Shown here piece after piece: positions 39,746 to 51,605 of a DNA stretch of 64,000 nucleotides. Source of the stretch: Gracilibacillus boraciitolerans JCM 21714. Lineage in GTDB: Bacteria > Bacillota > Bacilli > Bacillales > Amphibacillaceae. Within the stretch, counting starts at the first letter, position 1, and each line of letters begins with the position of its first letter. The stretch is from assembly GCF_000521485.1 (NCBI RefSeq), contig NZ_BAVS01000005.1:1-64000 (forward strand), given 5' to 3'. The position numbers and the translations under genes are program-made. Under the pieces are notes generated by a model, which worked only from the letters and a program-made list of their open reading frames with translations, had not been told where the DNA came from and ran no database searches.

Positions 39746-40565
39746 TTACCTTCGCCTCACTCTATTACGAATACTCCAATATTTCATAATTAATCTGCCT
39801 GCTTTTGAAGATTTTAAATTTTTATATTTTTTATCGGTATCTTGAAAGGATTTTTTTAACTTTTCATAGTCTTTTAGCAAATCCTGATATTTTTTTTAAG
39901 ACGTTTTTTTCACTACTTAGATGGTCTCTTAATTGATTCATTACTTCTACTTTTTTTAGTTTTTCTGTCTTAAATTGTGTTTTATAGTAGTCTAAGATCC
40001 TTTCTTCTCTGGCTTTATGAATCCATTCCAGTTTTTTAAGAAGTGCAACATCCATTAATAGTGGATGATCGTGAGTGGTTGTGATAAATTGGATATAAAT
40101 ATAAGGTGATATCCATTCTAATTCTTCTAAACGGTGCTTATGATCTTCTAATTCAAAATAATCAGTCCAAAATGGATGAGCAGGATATAATTCTCGTGTA
40201 TCATCCGCATTTATCAGAAAGGTGCAACTACCGCGTGATCGCAATAATGACTTCCAACCCAAAAACTTTAAAGTATAATTTGACCTTTCAAAAATAATTA
40301 CCGAGTCGAAATAGTGCTTATAGCTTGCCGACTTCCAATCGTCCATCGATAAAAAATGGTAAGAAGGCACATGTTTAGACTGAAAGTAATCTAATCTAGC
40401 TTGCAACTCCATTCCATCTAATATTGTAATTTCACGTTCCTCTTTAACAAGCGTTTGGAATAGATGAATTGGCAAATCTCCAACAATCAATAAATGATTG
40501 CCATGTACGTGTTCATATAACCAACTTTCCCGAGCTGTAACATGTTTTATTTCATTCATTAGCAT
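39746..40565 (-). CDS. Rossmann-fold (SAM-methyltransferase-like) protein with coiled-coil tail
   Basis: About 273 residues. HGNHLLIVGDLPIHLFQTL and EREITILDGMELQARLDYF suggest the first beta strands of a class I methyltransferase-like fold (about 20-130), although no strict SAM-binding glycine motif is visible. The C-terminal 80 residues form a Lys/Glu-rich coiled coil. A break at the A run near 39890-39897 shortens the apparent protein; the repaired tail ends KYWSIRNRVRRR directly before the next ATG. Coiled-coil tails occur in the following gene as well, hinting at a complex. A true methylation role is unproven. Confidence 0.55.
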
Positions 40566-40578
40566 ATCTCCTTTAAGC

Positions 40579-41491
<913 letters not shown>

Positions 41492-41508
41492 GAAGTTCCC
41501 TCACAATT

Positions 41509-42324
41509 TTATAAATAATCAACAAAATCTTCGCGGAAATGTATATGTAATTTAGCACCTATTAGTAACAATGTGATCGTGAATACCCAAAAATAGGAAG
41601 TGTAAACTAAGTCATCAAAAAACCATGCAGTGCCTAGAAATGAATTCCTAATTCCATCTATAATATAGTATAAAGGATTCAATTGCAGTAAATTCGTTAA
41701 TAATGGTGGAACCCTGTCTCCAGTTGGATCCCACAAAATCGGTGACAAATATAATAACATTCTCATAGTAGATGATAGAAATGTTTGGTAATCCCTTATT
41801 AACATTGAAATGGTAGAGCTAAACAATGAAAAGGCAAAAATGAACATAAACATACAGAAAAAATAATAGAATAATTGAATCCAAAATAATGAAATACCCA
41901 CGCCGTTAATAATTAATACAACAACAAAGATCAACATAAGTACAATAAATTGGACACTATTACTCAATATTTTAATAGTAGGTAATAAACTGACCGGAAA
42001 GTTCATCTTCGATACTAAGGATACCTTTTGATGAATACTGTTAGAACCTTGTATCATGGATGGACTGATAAAAAACCATGGAATCAAGCCCATTAACAAC
42101 CAAATAATATAAGGTAGTTCTCCAATTGAAGAACCGCCCCCCCTTAAACCAACACCAAATACAATCCAATAAATCACAATTTGGATAATAGGTGTTAAAA
42201 ATTGCCATAGAGTTCCTAAATAATGAGATTGATAATCTGCTCTCACCTCAAAACGAGACATTCGATATATCAATCTCTTGTTTTGTATCTGTTCCATAAT
42301 AATCGTTTTTACTGCATTAAACAT
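41509..42324 (-). CDS. tagG: TagG-like ABC-2 permease for wall-polymer export
   Basis: A 271-residue membrane protein with six segments. The cytoplasmic start VKTIIMEQIQNKRLIYRMSR and YQSHYLGTLWQFLTPIIQIVIY match the TagG/ABC-2 exporter family, as does LLMGLIPWFFISPSMIQGSNSI. LRGGGSSIGELPYI contains a surplus Gly candidate on a seven-C run at 42136. Together with TagH it would flip completed undecaprenyl-linked polymer outward for LCP attachment. It follows the UDP-sugar dehydrogenase gene and begins the export pair. Confidence 0.88.
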   Translation of the reverse strand: MFNAVKTIIMEQIQNKRLIYRMSRFEVRADYQSHYLGTLWQFLTPIIQIVIYWIVFGVGLRGGGSSIGELPYIIWLLMGLIPWFFISPSMIQGSNSIHQKVSLVSKMNFPVSLLPTIKILSNSVQFIVLMLIFVVVLIINGVGISLFWIQLFYYFFCMFMFIFAFSLFSSTISMLIRDYQTFLSSTMRMLLYLSPILWDPTGDRVPPLLTNLLQLNPLYYIIDGIRNSFLGTAWFFDDLVYTSYFWVFTITLLLIGAKLHIHFREDFVDYL

Positions 42325-42347
42325 TTTTATGCTTCCCTTTAAATAAA

Positions 42348-43609
42348 TTAGTTAACATAGTTATATAAATTGCCATAATTCACATAATTCATTGATGCAT
42401 CTGTATTATTCACGATATTTTTTGTATCAAAATTTGTTGGGTTCTCATTGTTGCAAAATGTTCTCCTGTTAAATCTTTAAATTCATTATGATCCGCTAAG
42501 ATTAACACTATATCAGAGCCATCCAATGCTTTTTCTAAGTCTTTTTCCACAAAGCTCAGTTTCACGTGTGGATCATAAGCTACAACGTCATATTCTGGTT
42601 TTGCATGTAATATTTCATAAATTTCCATCGCAGGACTTTCCCTGATGTCATCGACATTACCTTTATAGGTTAAACCGAATACGGTAATTTTTTTGCCGTT
42701 GTTTTTAGCTAAAAGCTTTTCGGTAGCATTCACTACATAGTCAGGCATGGAGTTATTGATCTCTCTTGCTTGATTAATGAGTTTGGTATTTTCCGGTGCT
42801 TTTGCAATAATAAAGTATGGATCAACCGCTAAGCAATGTCCACCTACGCCAGGTCCAGGTGTGTGCAGATTAACACGTGGGTGTTTATTGGCCATTTCAA
42901 TTACTTCCAGAGCATTAATTCCTAATTCAGTCGAAACTTTCGCTAATTCATTGGCAAGGGCAATATTAACGTCACGGAACGTGTTTTCCATTAACTTGGA
43001 CATTTCTGCAGTTTTTGCCTGGGTTTTTACGATTTCGCCTTTTACGATTCTTTCGTATACTTCTGCACCTTTTTCTGTACAGGCATCTGTAATGCCACCT
43101 ACCACTCGATTATTATAAATCATTTCATGCATAATCTGACCTGGTAACACTCGTTCTGGACAATGCACTAAATAAATATCTTCCCCCCCGATTGTAAAGC
43201 CAGCTTCTTCAAGGCGTGGTTTAATACTATCATCCATCGTTCTTGGTGCAATGGTAGATTCGACGATCACTACATTTCCTTTTTCTAAATAAGGGATAAT
43301 GCTTTCTACTGCGGATAATACATATTTTAAGTCACAAGATTTATGTTCGTCATTACTATTAGGGGTGGGTACCGCAATAATAAAAGTATCGGCTTTTTCC
43401 GGACTTAATTGTGCCTTAAAGTTCCCTTTCTCAATTACTTCTTCCAGCGCTTCCTGTAAACCTGGTTCTTCTATATGAATCTTACCATTATTTAAAGAAT
43501 CAATTACATTCTGATTCACATCAACTCCGATTACGTCTACATCATGCTTCGCAAACATAATCGAAGTTGGTAAACCAATATAACCTAAACCTACTGTACA
43601 TAATTTCAT
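42348..43609 (-). CDS. UDP-sugar dehydrogenase, WecC-like (UDP-ManNAc/UDP-Glc family)
   Basis: About 420 residues after repair. The ATG at 43609 is chosen for its AAAGGAAAG site. The nucleotide-binding start MKLCTVGLGYIGLPTSIMFA, IAVPTPNSND, VIVESTIAPRT, YLVHCPERVLPGQIM, ENTFRDVNIALANELAK, GPGVGGHCLAVDPYF (catalytic Cys) and KITVFGLTYKGNVDDIRESP are the family signatures. NAD-dependent oxidation would give a UDP-uronic acid for the wall polymer. GYGRIGGEDI-type spacing is altered at a seven-C run near 43183 (FTIGGEDIYL, one Gly probably extra). A break near 42439 (ACCC for ACCCC) hides the true tail FDTKNIVNNTDASMNYVNYG and the stop at 42348. Confidence 0.85.
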
Positions 43610-43632
43610 TTTCAACACTTTCCTTTCATTCC

Positions 43633-44913
43633 TTAAAATTGTTGATATAGTTCTAATAATTTATGTTGTTCCCTTTCCCAATTATACTGCTTTCTTGCCG
43701 AAATACAATTCTTACTGAATGCTTCGCGTTTATCGGGGTTTTCCAATAAGTAGTTAACGCCTTTTGCTATTTGATCTGGTAAATGCGGATCAATCGTCAC
43801 ACCTATCTGATTTTCATCCACTACCTTCTTAATTTCAGGGAAATCACAGGCGACCACAGGTACTTCTGCCATCATATATTCAAATAATTTGTTTGATGAT
43901 GCGGAATAATGATTGAAACACACATTATTTAAGACCTGAAAACCTAAATAGCCATTCTTAGTATATTTAGGCAATTCCTTAAGTGGAACTTTTGGGATAA
44001 ACTTAATCTTGTCTTCTAAGTTTCTCTCTTTAACCATTTGTTTTAGTTTTTCTTTTATCTTTCCGTCTCCGATAAACACTAATGTACCCTCTTTAAATTG
44101 CGGAAAAGCTTCGATAATATTTTCCAGGCCTCTTCCCATTTGAATACCACCCTGATATAAGAGGATCTTCTCATCCTTTGGCAAATCTAGGATAGCATGT
44201 AAATCTGCTTTTTCTTTTTCGATGCTTATTTCTTCTGTTGGATAGTTGTGCAGTACATATGGGTAAAAGCCATATAAATCTTCATTATATTTTGCTCTTG
44301 TGGCATTCTCTACCATCATCGCATCCATACGCTGAATGAAGAATCGTTCAAATTTCTCGTACCACGGACTATCATAGCCTGTTCTACTTGTTTGGACTTC
44401 ATGTGAGTCGTAAATAAGAGGCTTTTTATTTATCCGCCATTTGGCACTTATATATCCTTGTGGCATGGTATTCAAATCATTGGAATGATAGATATCATAA
44501 TTACCACGATGGCCTTTCCAGATCATTCTTAAAATTAACGATCCTCTTATCCAGAGCACCCTTACTTTCGTTTTTAACAACAGAATCGCGATCACTGTTA
44601 ATGGCAGGATAACCCATGGGAATATATAAACCAGAAAAGCCCATATGATTGCTAGTGGGACTAGCGGCCATCTCTTACCGACTACAAAACGGTAACTATC
44701 TTGCATAAATAAAAGTAAGCTTGGATAGCGCTTCATTCGATATACTCGAAAATGCTCGTTTATTTCTTCATATTGCTTGACGTTTGGATCATCAGGGTCA
44801 TCGATGCAAATAAGCTCCACATCGTAGCCATTTTGCGCCAACGAGGTCCCTTCCCGCATGACACGGGCATCATTTGTGAAATGATTCCATACAAACATTC
44901 CTACTCGCTTCAT
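43633..44913 (-). CDS. GT4-family glycosyltransferase with membrane segment
   Basis: A 426-residue enzyme. MKRVGMFVWNHFTNDARVMREG begins a GT-B N-domain; two adjacent membrane segments at about 82-115 are inserted in it. YDIYHSNDLNTMPQGY and PLIYDSHEVQT are family landmarks. The C-domain shows ILLYQGGIQMGRGLENIIEAF, LVFIGDGKIKEKL and ASSNKLFEYMMAEVPVVACDFPEIKKVV. The intact frame suggests an active enzyme adding a sugar to the lipid-linked polymer at the inner face. It ends 23 bases before the dehydrogenase start. Confidence 0.85.
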   Translation of the reverse strand: MKRVGMFVWNHFTNDARVMREGTSLAQNGYDVELICIDDPDDPNVKQYEEINEHFRVYRMKRYPSLLLFMQDSYRFVVGKRWPLVPLAIIWAFLVYIFPWVILPLTVIAILLLKTKVRVLWIRGSLILRMIWKGHRGNYDIYHSNDLNTMPQGYISAKWRINKKPLIYDSHEVQTSRTGYDSPWYEKFERFFIQRMDAMMVENATRAKYNEDLYGFYPYVLHNYPTEEISIEKEKADLHAILDLPKDEKILLYQGGIQMGRGLENIIEAFPQFKEGTLVFIGDGKIKEKLKQMVKERNLEDKIKFIPKVPLKELPKYTKNGYLGFQVLNNVCFNHYSASSNKLFEYMMAEVPVVACDFPEIKKVVDENQIGVTIDPHLPDQIAKGVNYLLENPDKREAFSKNCISARKQYNWEREQHKLLELYQQF

Positions 44914-44927
44914 TCGATACCCCCTCT

Positions 44928-46126
44928 TTATTTAATAAAATCTACTATTTTTTTTATATTATTCTCCCATAAGAAGTGCTGTTTTATTACGCGCAAACAG
45001 TTTTTCTGCAGTTTATTTAATAATTGCCGGTTTTCTCTCAGCTCTACTATTTTTTCTATGAGAGGGAGAGCATCACTTGAACTATAAACATATCCTGCTT
45101 CATTTTCTATTATTAAATCTGCTGCAACACCTTTTAAACCTGCAATAATAGGAGTCTGACATGTCATGTAATCCAATACTTTTCCAGGTAAGACGGTCGT
45201 AAATACTTCTTCTTCATTTAAAAAAGCAATGCTTACATCAGCATTTCTAATTAATTGTAAACTTTGGCTCCTTGTTGCAGGTTCATGCATTTTTACATTA
45301 TTTAAAGATTCTTTTTGAATATACTCTTTAAATTCATTCGTTCTCATTCCATAGCCAACAACATCAAAATGAATGTTATGTTATTTAAGTCCTGTGCAAC
45401 CTGCTTGAGCCGGTCGATATCCTGAGCTAAACCTAAATTACCTGCGTATATTACTTTAAATTCATCATGGTTTTTTCGGTTCGCATGTAATTCGTATTGT
45501 CTGGGTCCGTTAGGTAGATAAATAATCTCTTTATCTGTCTTTAATTTTTTCTCTATATGTTGTCTGAAGCCCTGACTATTAATCACAATAGTATCAGCCG
45601 TTCGATACATTTTCTTTTCTAAATACTGAAAAATATTAATAATCCATTTTTTATCGAAGCTTTTGACCCCCCCTGTCAAACTATCAGGCCATAAATCTCT
45701 TACTTCTAATATAAGTTTAGAATGTATCAGTCTTCGCCCGATTAATGCTGATAAAACAATAAATATTGGGGGGGTCGACACATATAAATAATCATAGTTA
45801 TCTTTTCGCCTCTTCCATAATTCCAATGTGAAGCGATACATAATTTCTAAATAAAAAAAGAGCCTACTGAATAATTCATTTGAAAACCTTTTATTCTTAA
45901 TTGGTATTCTTGTTATTCGTTGCTCTTGGTTATTGACTTCCTCATCGTCCCAAAACATTCGATCTTTATACATATTTTTATTGGGGGGGTAGGATGGTTC
46001 AATTGTTAGGACTTCTACATCTATATTATCTTTTAACAGTAATTGAAAGATGTTTTTCATACGATTCCCCGCACTGCCTATCGCAGGATAAAAATTCTGA
46101 GTAATAATTAAAACCTTTTTTTTCAT
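44928..46126 (-). CDS. GT4 WbuB-like glycosyltransferase (frame broken)
   Basis: About 400 residues, first gene of the leftward polymer operon. Motifs: KKVLIITQNFYPAIGSAGNRM, YDYLYVSTPPIFIVLSALIG, LILEVRDLWPDSLTGG, IVINSQGFRQHI, FKVIYAGNLGLAQDIDRL and, in the second frame, VVGYGMRTNEFKEYI and LPGKVLDYMTCQTPIIAGL. A break near 45369 (probably AACAATAAC read as AACATAAC) splits it. VSTPPIF, PSYPPNKN and LTGGVKSF lie on seven-base runs; the Pro pair in the first matches the family and may be native. The enzyme likely acts early in the repeating unit. Confidence 0.8.
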
Positions 46127-46258
46127 TCCTCAATCTCCTATAATAAAAGAGCACTCTATTAACTACCATAATATTACTTTAAAACATATCAAATGGCAAT
46201 CATCAATTTTAATATTACACATTTTGTAACATTATTGCTTTCAAATTCTATTAATAAA

Positions 46259-46289
46259 ACCCTGAGGTAACGTAACACCTCAGGGTTTA
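46259..46289. terminator. Terminator between the polymer operon and the RND operon
   Basis: AAACCCTGAGGT pairs with ACCTCAGGGTTT over a short loop. It lies just after the pump gene stop on the minus strand and upstream of the polymer operon's first gene. Confidence 0.8.
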
Positions 46290-46291
46290 TT

Positions 46292-49200
46292 TTATGCTTC
46301 TTTCTTCTCTTTCCTTCCAAACCAGCCTTTCACCCGCTCTGACAGATTATCAAAATAGGTATATATAACTGGAATTAACACTAAGGTAAAGATACTTGAT
46401 GTCGCTAAACCAAAGATAACAGTGATTGCCATTGGCTGTTGCATTTCGGCGCCTTCTCCGTAACCCAGGCTAATGGTACCATTGCCAGGATCGTTGTTAA
46501 AGTCGTCATTAAGATCGGACGCAGCCTTGTTTTACCTGCTTCCACAATTGCCTCATGTCGTTCGACCCCCCCTCGTCTTCTTAAGATATTGATATAATCG
46601 ACGAGAACGATCGCATTGTTTACGACAATACCGGCGAGCATGATCACCCCCGATGAAGGCGGTAATCGATAGGGCTGGCCTGTGACAAACAGTCCGCCGA
46701 ATACCCCCAATAGCTGTTGCTGGCATCGAGAACATGATGATTAACGGAAATAGGAAGTTCTCAAATTGCACAGCCATTACGGCATATACTAAGAAAATTG
46801 ATAATAGTAAAGCTAAGCTAAGATCTGCAAAAGCTTCCACCATATCTTCTGCCTGACCACCGATCGAATAGTCATACTCTTCAGGGAAGTTCATGCCATT
46901 AAGGGCTGCTTCCACGTTGGCAGAAATCGTTCCTAAATCACTGCCAGAGATACCAGAGGTAATGTTTACTTGACGTTGCTGATCCTGTCTGGTAATCGTT
47001 GCAGGACTTTGGACTTGTTCAAAATCTGCAACAGTTGTTAAGGAAATCATTGTTCCCTGTTGATTTTGAATCTTTAAATTCTCTAAGTCATTAATAGTCG
47101 AACGCTCATCTTCTGGAAACATCAGCGTGACATTCATTTCTTCGCCATCTTCGCGATACTGCATCACAGTCTGACCCGTGAAACCAATCTGGATCTGGCT
47201 CATGATTTCCTGATAACTTAAGCCATACTGTGCAGCAAGTTCGCGGTTAACCTGAATTTGCATTTCTGGTTGTGTATCCGCTAAAGAGGAGGTTGGATTA
47301 TAGACTCCTTCTACATCCTCTAAAACCATCAGGACCTGGTCGGATAATTGCTGTAACACTTCTGTTTCGGGACCACTGATTTGGATCTGAATTGGATCAC
47401 CAAAACCAGCTGCACCTGAACTTGCCTCAGAAACAGTGATTTCTGCTCCAGCAATATCCTGTAAATCCTGATTCACTTCCTGTACAAAAGAAGCGGTCGT
47501 TTGCTCGCGTTCTTCCGGTGCCACTAATTGAATTTGATAAGATGCAGCAGATCCATCTGACATCACCGCTTGTTCAGGATTACTGCTTCCCACAGTGACA
47601 TAGCTTACGTCAATAACATCCTCGTGTTTGATAGCTGCTCATTTACCTTTTCCGTGATCGCAAGCCGCTTGTCTTCATTTGTTCCTGTTGGTGTTTCTAC
47701 AGATATGTTGACCTGTCCTTGATCCCCCCCTTCCGGAATAAACGATGTTCCGATAAATGGGATAAGGGCCAAACTGCCAATTACAGCTGCAAGTGTGATT
47801 GCAATCGTTGTTTTCCTTAGCTTTAATGCTTTTTCTAAGACACGTTGATAGCCTGCGATGACTTTATTTAAAAAGCGATCAAACCAATAACGGCGGCCAT
47901 GATCCTCCATTGCTTTCGTCAATAGCTTGGATGACAGCATCGGAATTAATGTCACGGCAACTGCCAGTGATGCGATTAACGAGAATGATACTGTTAATGC
48001 TAACGGTGTAAACAATTCCGACGCGATTCCATCAACAAACACGATTGGTAAAAACACGACTAAGGTTGTCGTTGTCGATGCGATCACAGCTGGCGCTAAT
48101 TCGGATGCCCCCCCTTTGATCGATGCCTCTTTTAATTTATAGCCTTGCTGCCTATAGTAGACAATATTCTCGAGTATTACAATCGAGCTGTCGACCATCA
48201 TCCCGATACCAAGGGCAAGACCACCCATCGTTAAGACGTTTAGGGTTTCCCCCCCTGTGAAATATAAGAGAACAAAGGTCGAAACAATCGCGATTGGAAT
48301 CGAAACGCCAATAACTAATGTTGCTCTTACACTTCTAAGGAATAACAGTAAGATAAGTAAGGCAAAGATACCACCGAAGATCATATTCTGAATCACGGAA
48401 TTAATCGACTGCTTAATAAATTCAGAAGTATCGACGACCACATCTAGCGAAATATCCTCTGGTAAGTCTTTATTTAATTGTTCGATACTTGCCAGAACAT
48501 TGTCGGAAACTTCTACGGTATTCCCATCCGATTGTTTGAGGACACTTAACACAACAGCTGTCTCATTATTAACTAATGTCGTGCCATTCTTTTGCAGGGT
48601 ATCGTTCACTTTTGCAATATCGGCTACTGTTATTTGTGCACCCTGTGGGGGGGTACGAATAATCGTGTTGGCGATATCATCAATCGAGGAAAATGATCCA
48701 TCGATCCGCAATTGCAAATCCTGATCCCCACGTTGGATCGAACCTGCTGAACCTGACTGATTGGCACCTGCAAGTGACTGCTGAACCAATGGAGTCGTGA
48801 GGCCATACTGGGTCATTGCCGCTCGATCTAACTCTAGTTCAATCACACGTTCTTCTCCACCTTCGATACTGACCGAAGCTACCCCCGCCTTGCCGTTCAA
48901 AATAGGGCTGAACCGTATCTTCTGCAATCGATTGCAGGGTCGTGGTATCACTGCCAGTCAGACCAACCCACATAATTGGTAGCTGATTGGGATTAAATCG
49001 TAGTACACTTGGAGCATTGGCACTTTCTGGCAGCATTGCTTTTACCTGATCAACGCTTTCCCTTACTTCCAATAGTGCATTATCCAAATTCGTACCATTT
49101 TCAAACATAACAATTACTAAAGATGATCCTGATTGCGATTGGGATTGGATCGAATTGACCCCTTCAATCGAGCTTAAAGCCCCCCTCAAGCGGCTTCGAT

Positions 49201-49389
49201 ACCAAACTCTCGACTTCCTGTGGTGCCGCGTCTGGATAGCTCGTCGCAACCACTGCAATCGGCAGATCAATCTCTGGGAAAAGGTCGATCGCTAAATTTC
49301 GAACAGAAATAACACCCATTGCAATAATAGCGAGGACAATCATGATGACCCCCGACTGGTCGTTTTACCGATGTATTCACTAGTTTCAT
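46292..49389 (-). CDS. RND efflux pump, SwrC/AcrB-like (several frame breaks)
   Basis: About 1030 residues with the 12-segment RND plan. Start ATG 49389 gives MKLVNTSVKRPVGVIMIVLA. Landmarks: APSVLRFNPNQLPIMWVGLTG, VASVSIEGGEERVIELELDR, TLNVLTMGGLALGIGMMVDSSIVILENI (segment 4 with Asp), IPFIGTSFIPEGGDQGQVNI, PATAIGVFGGLFVTGQPLSITAFIGVIMLAGIVVNNAIVLVDYI and RRRGGVERHEAIVEAGKTRLRPILMTTLTTI. Breaks lie near 49353, 49180, 48878, 47606, 46705, 46680, 46645 and 46464, mostly at G/C runs whose lengths differ by one or two from the family frame. In-frame extra Gly codons occur at 47724, 48109 and 48249. SwrC exports surfactin in B. subtilis; the substrate here is unknown. Adaptor and TetR genes precede it. 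Confidence 0.8.
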
Positions 49390-49391
49390 GA

Positions 49392-50252
49392 TTAGTCCTC
49401 CTCTATGACTTTAATTTTTGCGCCATCTTCAAGGGTTAATTGACCGCTTGTAATCAGCTGATCTCCTTCTTTTAATTCCGCCTGAACGGCCGTTGACTGT
49501 GATTGTGTTGCCTGGACTGTTACCTCTACTTTTGTTGCCGTTTTCCCGTCTGTTGTGAAGACATATGTTCCATCATTGTCCTCGACAAGTGCTGCTGTAG
49601 GAATTAATAAGGAATCGTCAATCACCGTGTCTTCTAAGACAACCGTAGCAATGACACCTGCTTTATGATGGGTTGTTTCATTATCAAATGACAAATCGAT
49701 TGGAAATAATCCTGCTTCATTGGCTGCTGATGCCACATATTCTATTTCTGCTTCAAGTGTTTCTTCTTCAGCACTTTCTAATATAAGGGTAACTTTCTTG
49801 CCTTTTTCAAATAATTCTAATTGAACATCTGGCACTTGCAGCTGTACGGTCAGCTGTTCTAAATCGATCACAACTGCCAATGGATCCTGATTCGATACCA
49901 ATGATCCTTCCTGTGCTTGTAATTGTGTGATCGTGCCTGTGCTCGTTGCCTCGACTTTGATATTTCCCTGGGGGGGACTGGAGATGGTTGCAATTTCATC
50001 ATCTTCTTCGACCTTGTCTCCATTTTCCACGTTCAGTTCATCGATTTCTCCTGCTACGGTTGGGATGATCGGTATCGTCTGATTCGGCATCGTTCTTCCG
50101 TAAAAATTACGTTCCATGACGAGATCACCTTTCGTTACTTCACCTGTCTCAACAGGTGTTACTCGTTCTACTTGTTTTTCTTCCTTGTTATTTTCTGAAC
50201 ATGCGACCAATGTGATGATCACTAATATCAGTATAAATAATAAACGCTTCAT
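49392..50252 (-). CDS. RND membrane-fusion lipoprotein
   Basis: A 286-residue adaptor. A lipoprotein signal with the lipobox LVAC-S (about Cys 18) anchors it outside. The lipoyl-like halves show IPTVAGEIDELNVENGDKVEEDD (about 63-85) and TSTGTITQLQAQEGSLV, followed by a beta barrel and LLIPTAALVEDNDGTYVFT near the end. It is short, lacking a long coiled coil. A Pro-Pro pair in ISSPPQGN lies on a seven-G run. The stop overlaps the ribosome site of the pump gene. A second partner across an outer membrane is not needed in this Gram-positive. Confidence 0.85.
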   Translation of the reverse strand: MKRLLFILILVIITLVACSENNKEEKQVERVTPVETGEVTKGDLVMERNFYGRTMPNQTIPIIPTVAGEIDELNVENGDKVEEDDEIATISSPPQGNIKVEATSTGTITQLQAQEGSLVSNQDPLAVVIDLEQLTVQLQVPDVQLELFEKGKKVTLILESAEEETLEAEIEYVASAANEAGLFPIDLSFDNETTHHKAGVIATVVLEDTVIDDSLLIPTAALVEDNDGTYVFTTDGKTATKVEVTVQATQSQSTAVQAELKEGDQLITSGQLTLEDGAKIKVIEED

Positions 50253-50292
50253 ATGTTTGTCCCCCCTCTCAACACTTTTTTTATCATGATGG

Positions 50293-51150
50293 TTATGTTT
50301 TTTTGATAAGACGCAAACGGATCGTTACAGCTGTCTTTTTTAATATCTGAATGGTCTCTTTTACTGCTGGATTTAATTCCAGGCGTTCCAACATACTTTG
50401 GATGATTATATTCTTGGGTTCTGTTTTATTCCATTCTTCTTCCAATACTTGAATTGCTTCTGTATCTTCCGGCTGGCCACTCCTCTCAATTTGATTTTTC
50501 ACTTGTTGTATTAACTCATGTACAGCAGGATTAGTGAATTTCTTTAAATCCTGATAGGTAAAAATCACGGATTGCTGATCTGTGATGACCTTTTGGACAA
50601 TTAGATCGATTTTATCTGTGATATATTGGGCTAATTGTTTTGGATCAAATGTCAGATCATGAATCACGATCCACTTAAAGTAACCACCGATTAGTCCGTC
50701 TGCCTGAATGACCATATCGACTAAATAGGGACGGACTTTATCTCCATAAACATGAATCAATTGGTCGCTTATCCAGGTATACGCCTGTTTATGGATATTA
50801 TAAATCAGCTCATCCATCTTATCTCCAAGATTGACATTATCACGGACATGCATGATTAAATATTCCTTGTGCTCCTTAAATAAGCTAAGCAATGCCGCAA
50901 TTTGTTCGGTGAATTGATCAAATGGCTTTTCGGTATCCGATTTTATTGAGCTAATTTTTTCAATGATAACATTCGAATAATATTTGTATATTTCTACCAG
51001 TAATTCATTTTTGGAGCAGAAATGGAGATAGAATGCACCTTTGGATACCTCGCTTTTATTTGCGATCTCTTGAATCGATGTTGTGTGGAATCCTTTCTCC
51101 GAGAATAGTTTAATGCTTTCTTCGATCATCCGCTTTTTTTTGCTATCCAT
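50293..51150 (-). CDS. TetR-family repressor of the efflux operon
   Basis: 285 residues from the ATG at 51150, chosen because the G-rich ribosome site lies just before it; the longer frame to 51234 would run through the operator. The DNA-binding part (about 5-50) reads KKRMIEESIKLFSEKGFHTTSIQEIA and SEVSKGAFYLHFCSKNELL. The C-terminal ligand domain is long for the family. In B. subtilis a TetR gene (yerO) also precedes swrC, supporting a shared regulatory logic. It heads the TetR-adaptor-pump operon and probably represses itself through the palindrome at 51220. Confidence 0.85.
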   Translation of the reverse strand: MDSKKKRMIEESIKLFSEKGFHTTSIQEIANKSEVSKGAFYLHFCSKNELLVEIYKYYSNVIIEKISSIKSDTEKPFDQFTEQIAALLSLFKEHKEYLIMHVRDNVNLGDKMDELIYNIHKQAYTWISDQLIHVYGDKVRPYLVDMVIQADGLIGGYFKWIVIHDLTFDPKQLAQYITDKIDLIVQKVITDQQSVIFTYQDLKKFTNPAVHELIQQVKNQIERSGQPEDTEAIQVLEEEWNKTEPKNIIIQSMLERLELNPAVKETIQILKKTAVTIRLRLIKKT

Positions 51151-51219
51151 TAGAAGTAACACCCCCCCACTTTCTTTTCTACGGTCTGTTTTATAATTGG
51201 TTTCATCTTTATATATGAA

Positions 51220-51233
51220 TGACTGGTCAGTCA
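51220..51233. promoter_or_regulatory. TetR-type operator palindrome
   Basis: TGACTG-GT-CAGTCA is a perfect inverted repeat 70 bases upstream of the repressor start, in the only likely promoter region of the operon. Confidence 0.65.
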
Positions 51234-51234
51234 A

Positions 51235-51605
51235 TTATTAACTATAGCAGTTTATGGATGAGATCACAAGCTATTAAGACTCGACAGGGTTAGGAGAAGG
51301 AGAAGGCAGGGAGATGATGCCACATAAATTTTGTGGCAATGATGAAATGTCATTAAGAGTTAGAGTGGATTTCAACGATATATGGGTTTATCGTTAAAAT
51401 GTCGTCTTAGGTTACGCTAGATTTCGTCGATAAACTTCCAAGTACCAGACAAGTGTGAATTAGGGAGAAACCTTTGCTCCGTAATTATAGATCATCCTTT
51501 TTATAAATAAAAAATACGAATGATAACTAATTCTAATCGTAGAATTGGTATCATTCGTATTTCACATTACTTTTTTCTTCGCCACAAATAGATCAGCTTT
51601 AATCA
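51235..51605. other. Spacer between the RND operon and the response-regulator gene
   Basis: Gene-free. The only clear signal is the terminator at 51510-51563. I found no other repeat. Confidence 0.5.
51510..51563 (-). terminator. Terminator of the response-regulator gene
   Basis: TACGAATGATA pairs with TATCATTCGTA, with an inner ATTCTA/TAGAAT stem, flanked by A and T tracts. It lies about 45 bases beyond the stop. Confidence 0.8.

Noticed and set aside
46292-49389. Several separate small transporter genes
   Set aside because: The pieces are consecutive parts of one RND pump in family order, split at short homopolymers.
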